From positions 1 through 7,851 of the forward strand of contig JALSON010000319.1 of the NCBI GenBank assembly GCA_026986455.1: a DNA stretch of 7,851 nt, written 5' to 3'. Shown here one piece after another: positions 1-5,694 of the stretch (within the stretch, counting starts at the first letter, position 1; every line of letters starts with the position of its first letter). This DNA comes from Thermococcaceae archaeon. GTDB lineage: Archaea; Methanobacteriota_B; Thermococci; Thermococcales; Thermococcaceae. Below the pieces are notes generated by a model that saw only the letters and a list, made by a program, of their open reading frames with translations, did no database searches and was not told the origin of the DNA. Made by a program: the position numbers and the translations under genes.

Positions 1-2
1 GA

Positions 3-503
3 AAAACCCTTGAAGGGGAAATGGCTATATCAGAGATATCCAAGATAGCCAAAGCCAAAAAAGTTAAAGTTGTCGAGCTGTATGATGCAAATGTAAATGA
101 TATCCTTTCTGAAATGCCAGCAGTCCGCGTGGATAAAAGATGTCTCGGGGAAGAAATACCTGGATGGGACCTGGAAACCCTGTTAAGATTGCTGGCTTCG
201 TGCACCGGAGAGCTCCAAGTTCACAACGGGAACATCTCTTGGAGACTTTATGTGGATAAGGGCACTATCAAAGCAGCCAAAACAGTTGGAGGGTATTCAC
301 TCAGGGGTAACGAAGCGTTTAGAGCACTTCTTCTCAACATGGGCAACATTATGAAGGAGGGAAAATACGTTATGGGAGGAACTTGGAAATTCAACAGGAA
401 TGATATTGTCCTGAACGGGGATATTTTCAGAAAAGGTGTAGAAATGCTTATAGAGAAAAAACAGGTTGAAAAAATGATAAATGGACAACAGCAAAATCTT
501 TAA
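3..503 (+). CDS. Unrecognised protein, 5' end probably outside the window
   Basis: I do not recognise this protein. The frame is open to the left edge (six sense codons, K-T-L-E-G-E, precede the first ATG at 21). The only purine run before that ATG ends about two bases from it, too close for a good ribosome site, so the gene probably starts upstream. Numbered from that Met, a lysine-rich amphipathic stretch (about 1-20) is followed by a region from about 48 to 121 with a leucine-rich helix (LETLLRLLAS), a predicted beta hairpin (GELQVHNG, WRLYVDKGTIKAA) and a helix after a glycine turn (LRGNEAFRALLL). That order resembles PATAN/DUF4388 or archaeal DUF2226-type domains, but this is an inference from pattern only. 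There is no signal peptide or membrane segment in the visible part. Its DNA is more A+T-rich than the genes from aspS onward. It ends at TAA 501-503, inside the likely promoter of the next gene. Confidence 0.72.
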   Translation, partial: KTLEGEMAISEISKIAKAKKVKVVELYDANVNDILSEMPAVRVDKRCLGEEIPGWDLETLLRLLASCTGELQVHNGNISWRLYVDKGTIKAAKTVGGYSLRGNEAFRALLLNMGNIMKEGKYVMGGTWKFNRNDIVLNGDIFRKGVEMLIEKKQVEKMINGQQQNL

Positions 504-509
504 ATTTTA
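494..509 (+). promoter_or_regulatory. Probable TATA promoter for the HD-domain gene
   Basis: AATCTTTAAATTTTAT lies about 33 bases before the ATG at 535 and spans the stop codon of the upstream gene. A purine-rich GCAAAA before it could serve as BRE. TBP-directed initiation about 25 bases downstream would fall near 527, on top of the ribosome site, so the leader would be extremely short; this lowers my confidence. Confidence 0.42.
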
Positions 510-525
510 TTTGAGCTTTTCATTT

Positions 526-530
526 GGTGA
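526..530 (+). promoter_or_regulatory. Ribosome binding site deciding the HD gene start
   Basis: GGTGA sits four bases before ATG 535, the same spacing as for the genes at 1260 and 6979. The earlier in-frame ATG at 481 has no such site and would overlap the upstream gene. Confidence 0.7.
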
Positions 531-534
531 GAAT

Positions 535-1146
535 ATGAGAGTTGATGAATTTTTTACAGGGGATTTCTTGTCCCTGATTAAAAGAACCCAGGAATACGCT
601 AGGCACTTCTTTGAGAGGGAAGGCACTCACGGATTTTCCCATGTCCGGAGGGTTCTGAACCTCTGCATGCACATGGGGCAGAAAGAGGGAGCTGATTTGG
701 AGGTTTTGGCCTTGGCCGCTTTGCTTCATGATGTTGCACGACCCCTCGAAGACCGGGGTGAGATTGAAGACCACGCTGTTGAGAGCGCAAAAATCGCGAA
801 GAGGTTTCTGGAGACTCTGGGATATGAAAAAGCTGACCAAGTTGCCCATGCTATCGAAAGCCACCGCTTTTCAAGGCCTCCCGAGCCGAAAACACTTGAA
901 GCAAAGATACTGAGCGATGCTGACAAGCTGGATGCCATCGGCGCCATAGGGATAGCAAGGGTCTTTATGTACTCGGGAGAGCACGGGAGGGATATTGAAA
1001 CCTCGCTGAGACACTTTGAGGAAAAAATACTGAAGCTCAAGGACCTCATGCACACCGAAACAGCCAGAGAGATGGCACTTGAAAGACACAGATACACCGA
1101 GGAATTTATTTCAAGAATACGGAAGGAAATCGAGGGGGAGCTTTAG
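535..1146 (+). CDS. HD-domain metal-dependent phosphohydrolase
   Basis: Predicted cytoplasmic hydrolase of the HD superfamily (COG1418/YedJ-like), 203 residues from ATG 535. The metal-binding series is complete: His36 (GFSHVRRV), the paired His65-Asp66 (LLHDVARP), His80, His110 (ESHRF), and the Asp128/Asp130 region (LSDADKLDAIGA). The protein is almost wholly helical with a charged C-terminal helix, as usual for a stand-alone HD protein. HD proteins cleave phosphomonoesters or phosphodiesters of nucleotides using divalent metals; the substrate here cannot be read from sequence. An in-frame ATG at 481 would add 18 residues and overlap the upstream gene; I prefer 535 because of its ribosome site. 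The gene appears to be a single-gene unit: a T-rich stretch follows its TAG stop and a new promoter lies before the next gene. Confidence 0.88.
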   Translation: MRVDEFFTGDFLSLIKRTQEYARHFFEREGTHGFSHVRRVLNLCMHMGQKEGADLEVLALAALLHDVARPLEDRGEIEDHAVESAKIAKRFLETLGYEKADQVAHAIESHRFSRPPEPKTLEAKILSDADKLDAIGAIGIARVFMYSGEHGRDIETSLRHFEEKILKLKDLMHTETAREMALERHRYTEEFISRIRKEIEGEL

Positions 1147-1178
1147 GCCTATTTTTCCCGTCATCTTTTCGAATTTTT
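1147..1178 (+). terminator. Probable T-tract terminator after the HD gene
   Basis: Three T-rich runs (1152-1156, 1164-1169 region, 1174-1178) follow the stop codon at once. Archaeal RNA polymerase stops at such T-tracts without needing a hairpin. The next promoter begins only about 10 bases on. Confidence 0.45.
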
Positions 1179-1181
1179 CAT

Positions 1182-1198
1182 GATAATCTTTTTAAATG
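1182..1198 (+). promoter_or_regulatory. TATA promoter of the KH protein-aspS operon
   Basis: GATAATCTTTTTAAATG fits an archaeal BRE plus TATA box, and repeats the AATCTTT...AAAT pattern seen before the HD gene. Initiation about 25 bases downstream would be near 1220, giving a leader of about 40 bases that contains the palindrome at 1232-1245 and the ribosome site. Confidence 0.6.
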
Positions 1199-1231
1199 GC
1201 ACTCTCAAAAAAGTGTTAGCTTATTTCATTC

Positions 1232-1245
1232 ATTCTTTAAAGAAT
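1232..1245 (+). promoter_or_regulatory. 14-bp perfect palindrome in the KH-aspS leader
   Basis: ATTCTTTAAAGAAT equals its own reverse complement over all 14 bases. It lies between the predicted start of transcription (near 1220) and the ribosome site at 1248. Candidate binding site for a dimeric regulator acting as a roadblock; alternatively its TTTAAA core could be a second TATA box, though that would give an almost leaderless transcript despite a perfect ribosome site. Function not shown. Confidence 0.4.
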
Positions 1246-1247
1246 CC

Positions 1248-1255
1248 GGAGGTGA
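1248..1255 (+). promoter_or_regulatory. Full-length Shine-Dalgarno for the KH protein
   Basis: GGAGGTGA is a complete match to the archaeal 16S anti-Shine-Dalgarno, four bases before ATG 1260. It is the strongest ribosome site in the window. Confidence 0.8.
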
Positions 1256-1259
1256 GCAC

Positions 1260-1772
1260 ATGAAGGCGCCAATCTGTGAGGTGTGCTTGAAAACAGATGA
1301 TATTCTGTGCCCCGCTGATGAGAAAAAGCTTCAGGAGGGTGTAATCTCAGAGCTTGATGTTAAGATTTCCCGCTTGCTCTACAGGCTCCTTGGAGATGCT
1401 GATATCGAGTTTAAAAAGGCTGTTGAGGCCGGAGATCTTGTTGTCATTGTTGTGGGCGAGGGTGATGTTCCCCTGACCATAGGAAAGGGCGGAAAGAACA
1501 TCAAAACACTGATAAGGGAGCTGGGAAAAAGGATCAGGGTTATTGAGGGCAGAGAAATAAAAGGCACGGACGACGTTAAAAAGCTAACAACAGACCTGCT
1601 GTATCCGGCAGGAGTCTTCGGGGTCAATATCGTCTACAAACCCGGAGGGGAGAGCTACTACAAGGTTCTCGTGCTCGGCAGGGACAGAAACAAGCTTCCG
1701 GAGAAGGCGGAGGTTCTTGAAAACATCCTCGCGCAGATTGTGAACAGGGATATCAGAATCTCCTTCATCTGA
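1260..1772 (+). CDS. KH-domain NusA-like RNA-binding protein
   Basis: A 170-residue cytoplasmic protein of the archaeal NusA-like KH group (COG0195-type). The N-terminus has a Cys cluster (Cys6, Cys9, Cys17 in CEVCLKTDDILCP) that looks like a zinc knuckle, but no fourth Cys is present. A helical linker (about 22-57) leads to a KH fold whose GxxG loop is seen at 75-78 (TIGKGGKNIKTLI), the RNA-backbone-contacting signature. The C-terminal half (about 118-168) reads as a second small alpha/beta unit that could be a degenerate KH lacking GxxG. KH proteins of this type bind single-stranded RNA and are annotated as transcription termination or antitermination factors; the role in archaea is poorly defined. 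It is the first gene of an operon with aspS (24-base gap), which hints at a link with translation or tRNA/rRNA synthesis. Confidence 0.85.
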   Translation: MKAPICEVCLKTDDILCPADEKKLQEGVISELDVKISRLLYRLLGDADIEFKKAVEAGDLVVIVVGEGDVPLTIGKGGKNIKTLIRELGKRIRVIEGREIKGTDDVKKLTTDLLYPAGVFGVNIVYKPGGESYYKVLVLGRDRNKLPEKAEVLENILAQIVNRDIRISFI

Positions 1773-1796
1773 TTCTTTTATCGGGAGGTCAGGATT

Positions 1797-3113
1797 ATGT
1801 ATAGAACACACTATTCAAGCCAGATTAATGAGGAACTGAACGGAAAGAGGGTTAAAGTTGCGGGATGGGTTTATGAAATCAAGGATCTGGGCGGAATAAA
1901 GTTCCTCTGGATAAAGGACAGGGAAGGGATCGTTCAGATAACCGCTCCAAAAAAGAAAGTCGCTCCCGAGCTGTTTGCTATTATACCAAAGCTCAAGGCG
2001 GAGGACGTTGTAGCCGTTGAGGGAATAGTGAGCTTTACACCAAAGGCAAAACTCGGCTTTGAGATACTTCCCGAGAGAATAGAGGTGCTCAGCAGGGCAA
2101 GAACCCCCCTACCCCTTGATCCGGCGGGAAAGGTAAAGGCGGAACTTGACACGCGCCTGGACAACCGCTTCATCGACCTGCGGAAGCCAGAGATCATGGC
2201 AATATTCAAAATAAGATCAGGTGTCTTCAGAGCTGTGAGGGAGTTCTTCCACCGGGAGGGCTTCATAGAGATACACACACCCAAAATCATAGCCACAGCA
2301 ACTGAAGGCGGAACGGAGCTCTTCCCAATGAAATATTTCGAAAAAGATGCCTTTCTCGCCCAGAGCCCCCAGCTCTACAAGCAGATTATGATGGCTTCGG
2401 GACTTGACAGGGTCTACGAGATAGCTCCGATATTCCGTGCCGAGGAGCACAACACGACACGCCATTTAAATGAGGCATGGAGCATCGATGCTGAGATGGC
2501 ATTCATTGAAAACGAGGAGGAGGTCATGGGGCTGCTTGAAAAGCTCGTCGCATATACAATAAGGTACGTCAGGGAGAACAATGGGAAGGAACTTGAAATC
2601 CTGAGCTTTGAGCTTGAAGAGCCCAAGCTGCCATTCAGAAGGATTTCATACACAAAGGCCCTCGAAATTCTCGCTGATCTCGGCAAGGAAATCCCGTGGG
2701 GGGAGGACATAGATACTGAAGGAGAAAAGATGCTCGGAGGATACATTAAGGAAAACTACGATGAAGACCTGTACTTCCTCTACCAGTACCCCAGCGAAGC
2801 GAAGCCCTTCTACATCATGAAATACGACAAAAAGCCCGAGATAAGCAGGTCATTCGACCTTGAATACAGGGGAGTCGAGATAACTTCAGGAGGACAGAGG
2901 GAGCACAGACATGATATCCTCGTGGAGCAGATAAGGGAGAAGGGTCTCAATCCAGAGAGCTTCGAGTTCTACCTGAAGGCCTTCCGCTACGGCATGCCCC
3001 CACACGGTGGATTTGGTCTCGGGGCTGAGAGGCTCATCAAGCAGATGCTCAATCTTGGCAACATCCGGGAGGTCATTCTGTTCCCAAGGGACAGGAAGAG
3101 GCTCACACCGTAA
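1797..3113 (+). CDS. aspS: Aspartate--tRNA ligase, archaeal type
   Basis: Class IIb aminoacyl-tRNA synthetase that activates Asp with ATP and charges tRNA-Asp in the cytoplasm. Its 438 residues are the normal length for archaeal AspRS, which lacks the bacterial insertion domain. The N-terminal OB-fold anticodon-binding domain is about 1-100 (GWVYEIKDLGG at 23-33). Catalytic features in order: the amino-acid loop TATEGGTELF (167-176), QSPQLYKQ (189-196), motif 2 around Arg214-Glu216 (FRAEEHNTTRHLNE), GQREHRHD (366-373) and motif 3 GGFGLGAERL (404-413) with Arg412. The position that contacts anticodon base 36 keeps Lys85, typical of tRNA-Asp-specific (discriminating) enzymes, while residue 26 is Tyr rather than the Trp I recall in Thermococcus kodakarensis. 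The start is fixed by GGAGGT at 1784-1789, seven bases upstream. It follows the KH gene by 24 bases with no promoter between. Confidence 0.97.
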   Translation: MYRTHYSSQINEELNGKRVKVAGWVYEIKDLGGIKFLWIKDREGIVQITAPKKKVAPELFAIIPKLKAEDVVAVEGIVSFTPKAKLGFEILPERIEVLSRARTPLPLDPAGKVKAELDTRLDNRFIDLRKPEIMAIFKIRSGVFRAVREFFHREGFIEIHTPKIIATATEGGTELFPMKYFEKDAFLAQSPQLYKQIMMASGLDRVYEIAPIFRAEEHNTTRHLNEAWSIDAEMAFIENEEEVMGLLEKLVAYTIRYVRENNGKELEILSFELEEPKLPFRRISYTKALEILADLGKEIPWGEDIDTEGEKMLGGYIKENYDEDLYFLYQYPSEAKPFYIMKYDKKPEISRSFDLEYRGVEITSGGQREHRHDILVEQIREKGLNPESFEFYLKAFRYGMPPHGGFGLGAERLIKQMLNLGNIREVILFPRDRKRLTP

Positions 3114-3124
3114 GGCCTTTATAC
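3114..3124 (+). promoter_or_regulatory. Probable TATA promoter of the surface protein gene
   Basis: CTTTATAC at 3117-3124 directly follows the aspS stop codon. Initiation would be near 3146, leaving a leader of about 30 bases before ATG 3175. The T-rich run that continues to about 3138 could also terminate the aspS transcript, so termination and initiation signals appear to be superposed here. Confidence 0.5.
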
Positions 3125-3161
3125 TTTCCTTCACTTTTACAATTTAGGTAAACCGATATTT

Positions 3162-3166
3162 GGAGG
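3162..3166 (+). promoter_or_regulatory. Ribosome binding site deciding the surface protein start
   Basis: GGAGG lies eight bases before ATG 3175. The in-frame TTG at 3160 overlaps this site and is therefore unlikely to be the start. Confidence 0.7.
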
Positions 3167-3174
3167 CTGGAAAT

Positions 3175-5271
3175 ATGAAAAGGCACGTTGCTCTAATTGT
3201 GATAGGTGTGCTAATTTTGTCTGTTATGCCACTGGTAAAATCCACAAGCGTTCCCTCCCAAGCAAGCCTTGACCTGATAACCCTGCATGTGGGGGATTCG
3301 ATAGTTCTGGGGGATTATAAAATAACATTCTCAAGCCTCGGCAGAATCAATCCCGGCAATGTACTGGCGGCCGATATCGAGGTTTCAGGGCCGGAAGGGA
3401 AAGACGGATATCCCCTGTCCAACGGAGACTGGGCCCTCTACCCCTCTGCCACAAATCCCCTGCTGAACATAAGCGTTGTATGGCTTAAGGAAAATGAACA
3501 GACCGCCCTTATTCGGGTTAGCTCTCCCTTGGAAAAGCTCATACCCGACGAGACCCTCTCGGTTGGGGATTATCTGACCCTGCCATCTGGATTTCCGAGG
3601 ATAAAGATAAAGTTGGCTGCAGCCTACTCCACGAGGGCTGTCTTCAACATATACCTTCCCTACACAAGCACCCCCAAGACCGTGACCGTTGATGAGGATG
3701 ATGGCGTTGGAGTGGCATACAAGCTCGCGGAGGACATGTATTACAGCCCGTACATATTCATCTACCTGAAAGACTCAAAGAGCGGCTCCAGCGCCAAATT
3801 CGACCTCTATGTCCCGAAGGTCTTCTCCACGAAGTTCCAGATAGAGAAACCGGGAGGAGGCGGGACAACAACTCCAATTGAAGCGAAGGTAATCGAGATG
3901 GTGTATGACAACCTCCTCTACACAGGAGAGAGCCTGCCCGTTGATGTCAACGGCACGGAATACCGCATAAAACTGCTATCAACAATTCCAAATATAGCAA
4001 AGGTGGCCGTTATTAAGGGGAACGAAACCCTCGATACCCTCATCCTGGAGACAGGGGATGTGCCGAAGAAGGTTAAAAACGCCCCCATTGAGCTCGCGGT
4101 TCAGAAAGTTGAGGTGCAATACAACAGGGCCACAATAAAGGTCTACGCTCCCCAGGGTTCCACGGCGATTCCGATACTCCGTTCGGCCAATATAAAGGTG
4201 GGGATTGACACCAGCCAGAAAGTGGTAATGCTCGGAAACAACCTTGTTGTCGTGATAACCGTTCAGAACAGCGGAAAAGGGGATGCCTATAACCTGAATG
4301 TGGCCGCTCCAATCCCAAACAACTTTGAGGTTGTAAGTGCTGTGAAAACCTGGGAGCTGAAAACCCTCCCGGCCTTTGCTGACATGCCCGCCCTTATCTA
4401 TGTTCTGAAACCCACGAAGGTCGGGGAATACAAGATAGGCAGGGCTGTGGTTACGTTCTATGACCCCAAGAGCATTGATACCGGCAAAAAGAAGACAGCG
4501 GTATCAAACGAGCTGAGCGGGATAAAGGTATATGGCATTCCCGAAGTCTCGGTAAGCGCGGTTGCATACAACGGAACATGGAGTGACTACATCCGCACCG
4601 AACCTGGAAAGCAGGTAAAAATCAGATTCTCGGTCAGGGCCTCCGCCGGAAACCCGACCTTTGAGTTCGTAAAAAATGCGACGCTCTCAATTGAACTGCC
4701 CGGCAACCTCGAAGGGCCAGCCACCATACCCCTCGGAATGATTAAAGCGGGAGAAAACAAAACCGTGGAAGCCAGTTTTAAGGTCACGACAGAGGACTTC
4801 GGTCTCATAAATGCCAGGCTCACGTACCTCGATCCCCTTGGAGGGCGCCACGAGCTCAACCTCGGAAACCTAATAACGGTTAACAGCCTCCCGCCAAAGA
4901 TTGAGGTGAAGGAGAAGGTCGTAAAAGTTTATCCGGATACTAAAGAGCTTCCTCAGTTTATAAACCAGACCCTCTCAAAGATGACGGATGCCACGCCCCT
5001 TGCAAAGGAAATCGCAGGAATTGTAAATGCATACATACCTCCCAAGAAGAGCACGAACTACTGGAAGCCTCTGGGAATCCTGTTCCTTCTGCTCTCCATA
5101 GTCCTCGGAGCCGCAGCCTACAGATACTGGGCAGGGTATGAAAGGGCAATGGCAGAACTCAGAAGGAAGAAAAAATCAAGGCCCGGAGGACTTCCCAAAA
5201 AGGAAGTCGGAGAGGAAAAAGCAACTGAAACAGAAGAAATCACCGAAGAAAAAGTGGAAGAGCTGATCTGA
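3175..5271 (+). CDS. Secreted, membrane-anchored modular beta-domain protein
   Basis: I do not recognise a named family. From ATG 3175 it has 698 residues. A signal peptide is clear (MKRH, then a hydrophobic core to about residue 22). The ectodomain has three related opening motifs: VGDSIVLGDYKI (39-50), VGDYLTLPSG...IKIKL (130-147) and TGESLPVDVNG...YRIKL (250-267). A Gly-rich/Thr linker (GGGGTTTP, 227-234) lies before the third. Two further beta-sandwich modules resemble CARDB/APHP or DUF11-like domains: about 340-453 (VVVITVQNSGKGDAYNLNV) and 456-571. A short helical stalk (590-620) leads to one membrane segment (about 632-649, GILFLLLSIVLGAAAY), a Lys/Arg-rich stop-transfer stretch and an acidic tail (678-698). 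Seven N-x-S/T sequons (98, 259, 283, 466, 501, 528, 597) fit N-glycosylation. Likely an envelope or adhesion-type protein facing outward; substrate unknown. It is a single-gene unit with its own promoter. Confidence 0.85.
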   Translation: MKRHVALIVIGVLILSVMPLVKSTSVPSQASLDLITLHVGDSIVLGDYKITFSSLGRINPGNVLAADIEVSGPEGKDGYPLSNGDWALYPSATNPLLNISVVWLKENEQTALIRVSSPLEKLIPDETLSVGDYLTLPSGFPRIKIKLAAAYSTRAVFNIYLPYTSTPKTVTVDEDDGVGVAYKLAEDMYYSPYIFIYLKDSKSGSSAKFDLYVPKVFSTKFQIEKPGGGGTTTPIEAKVIEMVYDNLLYTGESLPVDVNGTEYRIKLLSTIPNIAKVAVIKGNETLDTLILETGDVPKKVKNAPIELAVQKVEVQYNRATIKVYAPQGSTAIPILRSANIKVGIDTSQKVVMLGNNLVVVITVQNSGKGDAYNLNVAAPIPNNFEVVSAVKTWELKTLPAFADMPALIYVLKPTKVGEYKIGRAVVTFYDPKSIDTGKKKTAVSNELSGIKVYGIPEVSVSAVAYNGTWSDYIRTEPGKQVKIRFSVRASAGNPTFEFVKNATLSIELPGNLEGPATIPLGMIKAGENKTVEASFKVTTEDFGLINARLTYLDPLGGRHELNLGNLITVNSLPPKIEVKEKVVKVYPDTKELPQFINQTLSKMTDATPLAKEIAGIVNAYIPPKKSTNYWKPLGILFLLLSIVLGAAAYRYWAGYERAMAELRRKKKSRPGGLPKKEVGEEKATETEEITEEKVEELI

Positions 5272-5279
5272 GGCCTTTT
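5272..5279 (+). terminator. Possible T-tract terminator after the surface protein gene
   Basis: GGCCTTTT follows the TGA stop immediately; a second pyrimidine-rich stretch (5300-5315) comes after the next TATA box. The T-run is short, so the call is weak. Confidence 0.3.
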
Positions 5280-5282
5280 GCC

Positions 5283-5297
5283 CTTAAACTTTATAAG
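5283..5297 (+). promoter_or_regulatory. TATA promoter of the pth2-truD-phosphatase operon
   Basis: CTTAAACTTTATAAG contains a good TATA box (TTTATAAG, 5290-5297) with an A-rich BRE-like element before it. Initiation near 5319 would leave a leader of only about 10 bases before ATG 5329. Confidence 0.65.
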
Positions 5298-5328
5298 CCT
5301 CTTCTTTTATTTCCTCCAGGGATGATGG

Positions 5329-5685
5329 ATGTTCAGGTATAAACAGGTTATGGTCATCAGGAAGGATCTGAAGCTCAGCCGTGGGAAACTGGCCGTTCAG
5401 GTGGCTCATGGGGCTGTTACGGCAGCTCTAAAGGCGCAGAAGGAAAAGCCAGAATGGTTCAGGGCATGGTTCCACGAAGGACAGAAAAAGGTCGTTGTAA
5501 AAGCAGAAAATGAGGAGGAGCTCTTTCAGCTTAAAGTGGATGCAGAAAAGCTTGATATCCCCACGGCGCTGATAAGGGATGCAGGGCTTACGGAAATTCC
5601 TCCCGGGACTGTTACATGCCTCGCAGTTGGGCCGGCACCTGAAGATCTTGTGGACAGGATTACAGGGCATTTAAAGCTGGTCTAA
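5329..5685 (+). CDS. pth2: Peptidyl-tRNA hydrolase, Pth2 type
   Basis: Hydrolyses the ester bond of peptidyl-tRNAs that fall off the ribosome, freeing tRNA for reuse; cytoplasmic, normally a homodimer. At 118 residues it is full length for the archaeal/eukaryotic Pth2 family, which is unrelated to bacterial Pth. Family signatures are present: VMVIRKDLKLSRGKLAVQVAH with Lys20 and His27 in the active-site helix, QKKVVVKAENEEEL (52-65), and IRDAGLTEIPPGTVTCLAVGP with Asp84, Thr88 and Gly93 (82-102). ATG 5329 is chosen because the two ATGs just before it (5322, 5325) are in another frame and this start places the first beta strand as in the family. The ribosome site is weak (GATGAT, only about two bases away), in keeping with a nearly leaderless transcript. 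First gene of an operon with truD and a phosphatase. Confidence 0.96.
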   Translation: MFRYKQVMVIRKDLKLSRGKLAVQVAHGAVTAALKAQKEKPEWFRAWFHEGQKKVVVKAENEEELFQLKVDAEKLDIPTALIRDAGLTEIPPGTVTCLAVGPAPEDLVDRITGHLKLV

Positions 5686-5690
5686 GTGAT
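5684..5690 (+). promoter_or_regulatory. Ribosome binding site overlapping the pth2 stop, deciding the truD start
   Basis: AAGTGAT begins within the pth2 TAA stop and ends four bases before ATG 5695. It contains the in-frame GTG at 5686, so using GTG as start would destroy the site; ATG 5695 is preferred. The phosphatase gene downstream has the same arrangement. Confidence 0.6.
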
Positions 5691-5694
5691 TAAG

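Noticed and set aside
481..534. N-terminal extension of the HD protein from ATG 481
   Set aside because: It overlaps the upstream gene, lacks a ribosome site and adds 18 residues that look like translated promoter sequence; ATG 535 has GGTGA at the usual spacing.
3160..3174. TTG start for the surface protein
   Set aside because: The TTG overlaps the GGAGG ribosome site, while ATG 3175 lies eight bases after it and begins a canonical signal peptide.
5686..5694. GTG start of truD
   Set aside because: GTG is part of the likely ribosome site AAGTGAT; ATG 5695 gives the same stop-to-start gap as the next junction. Not fully excluded.
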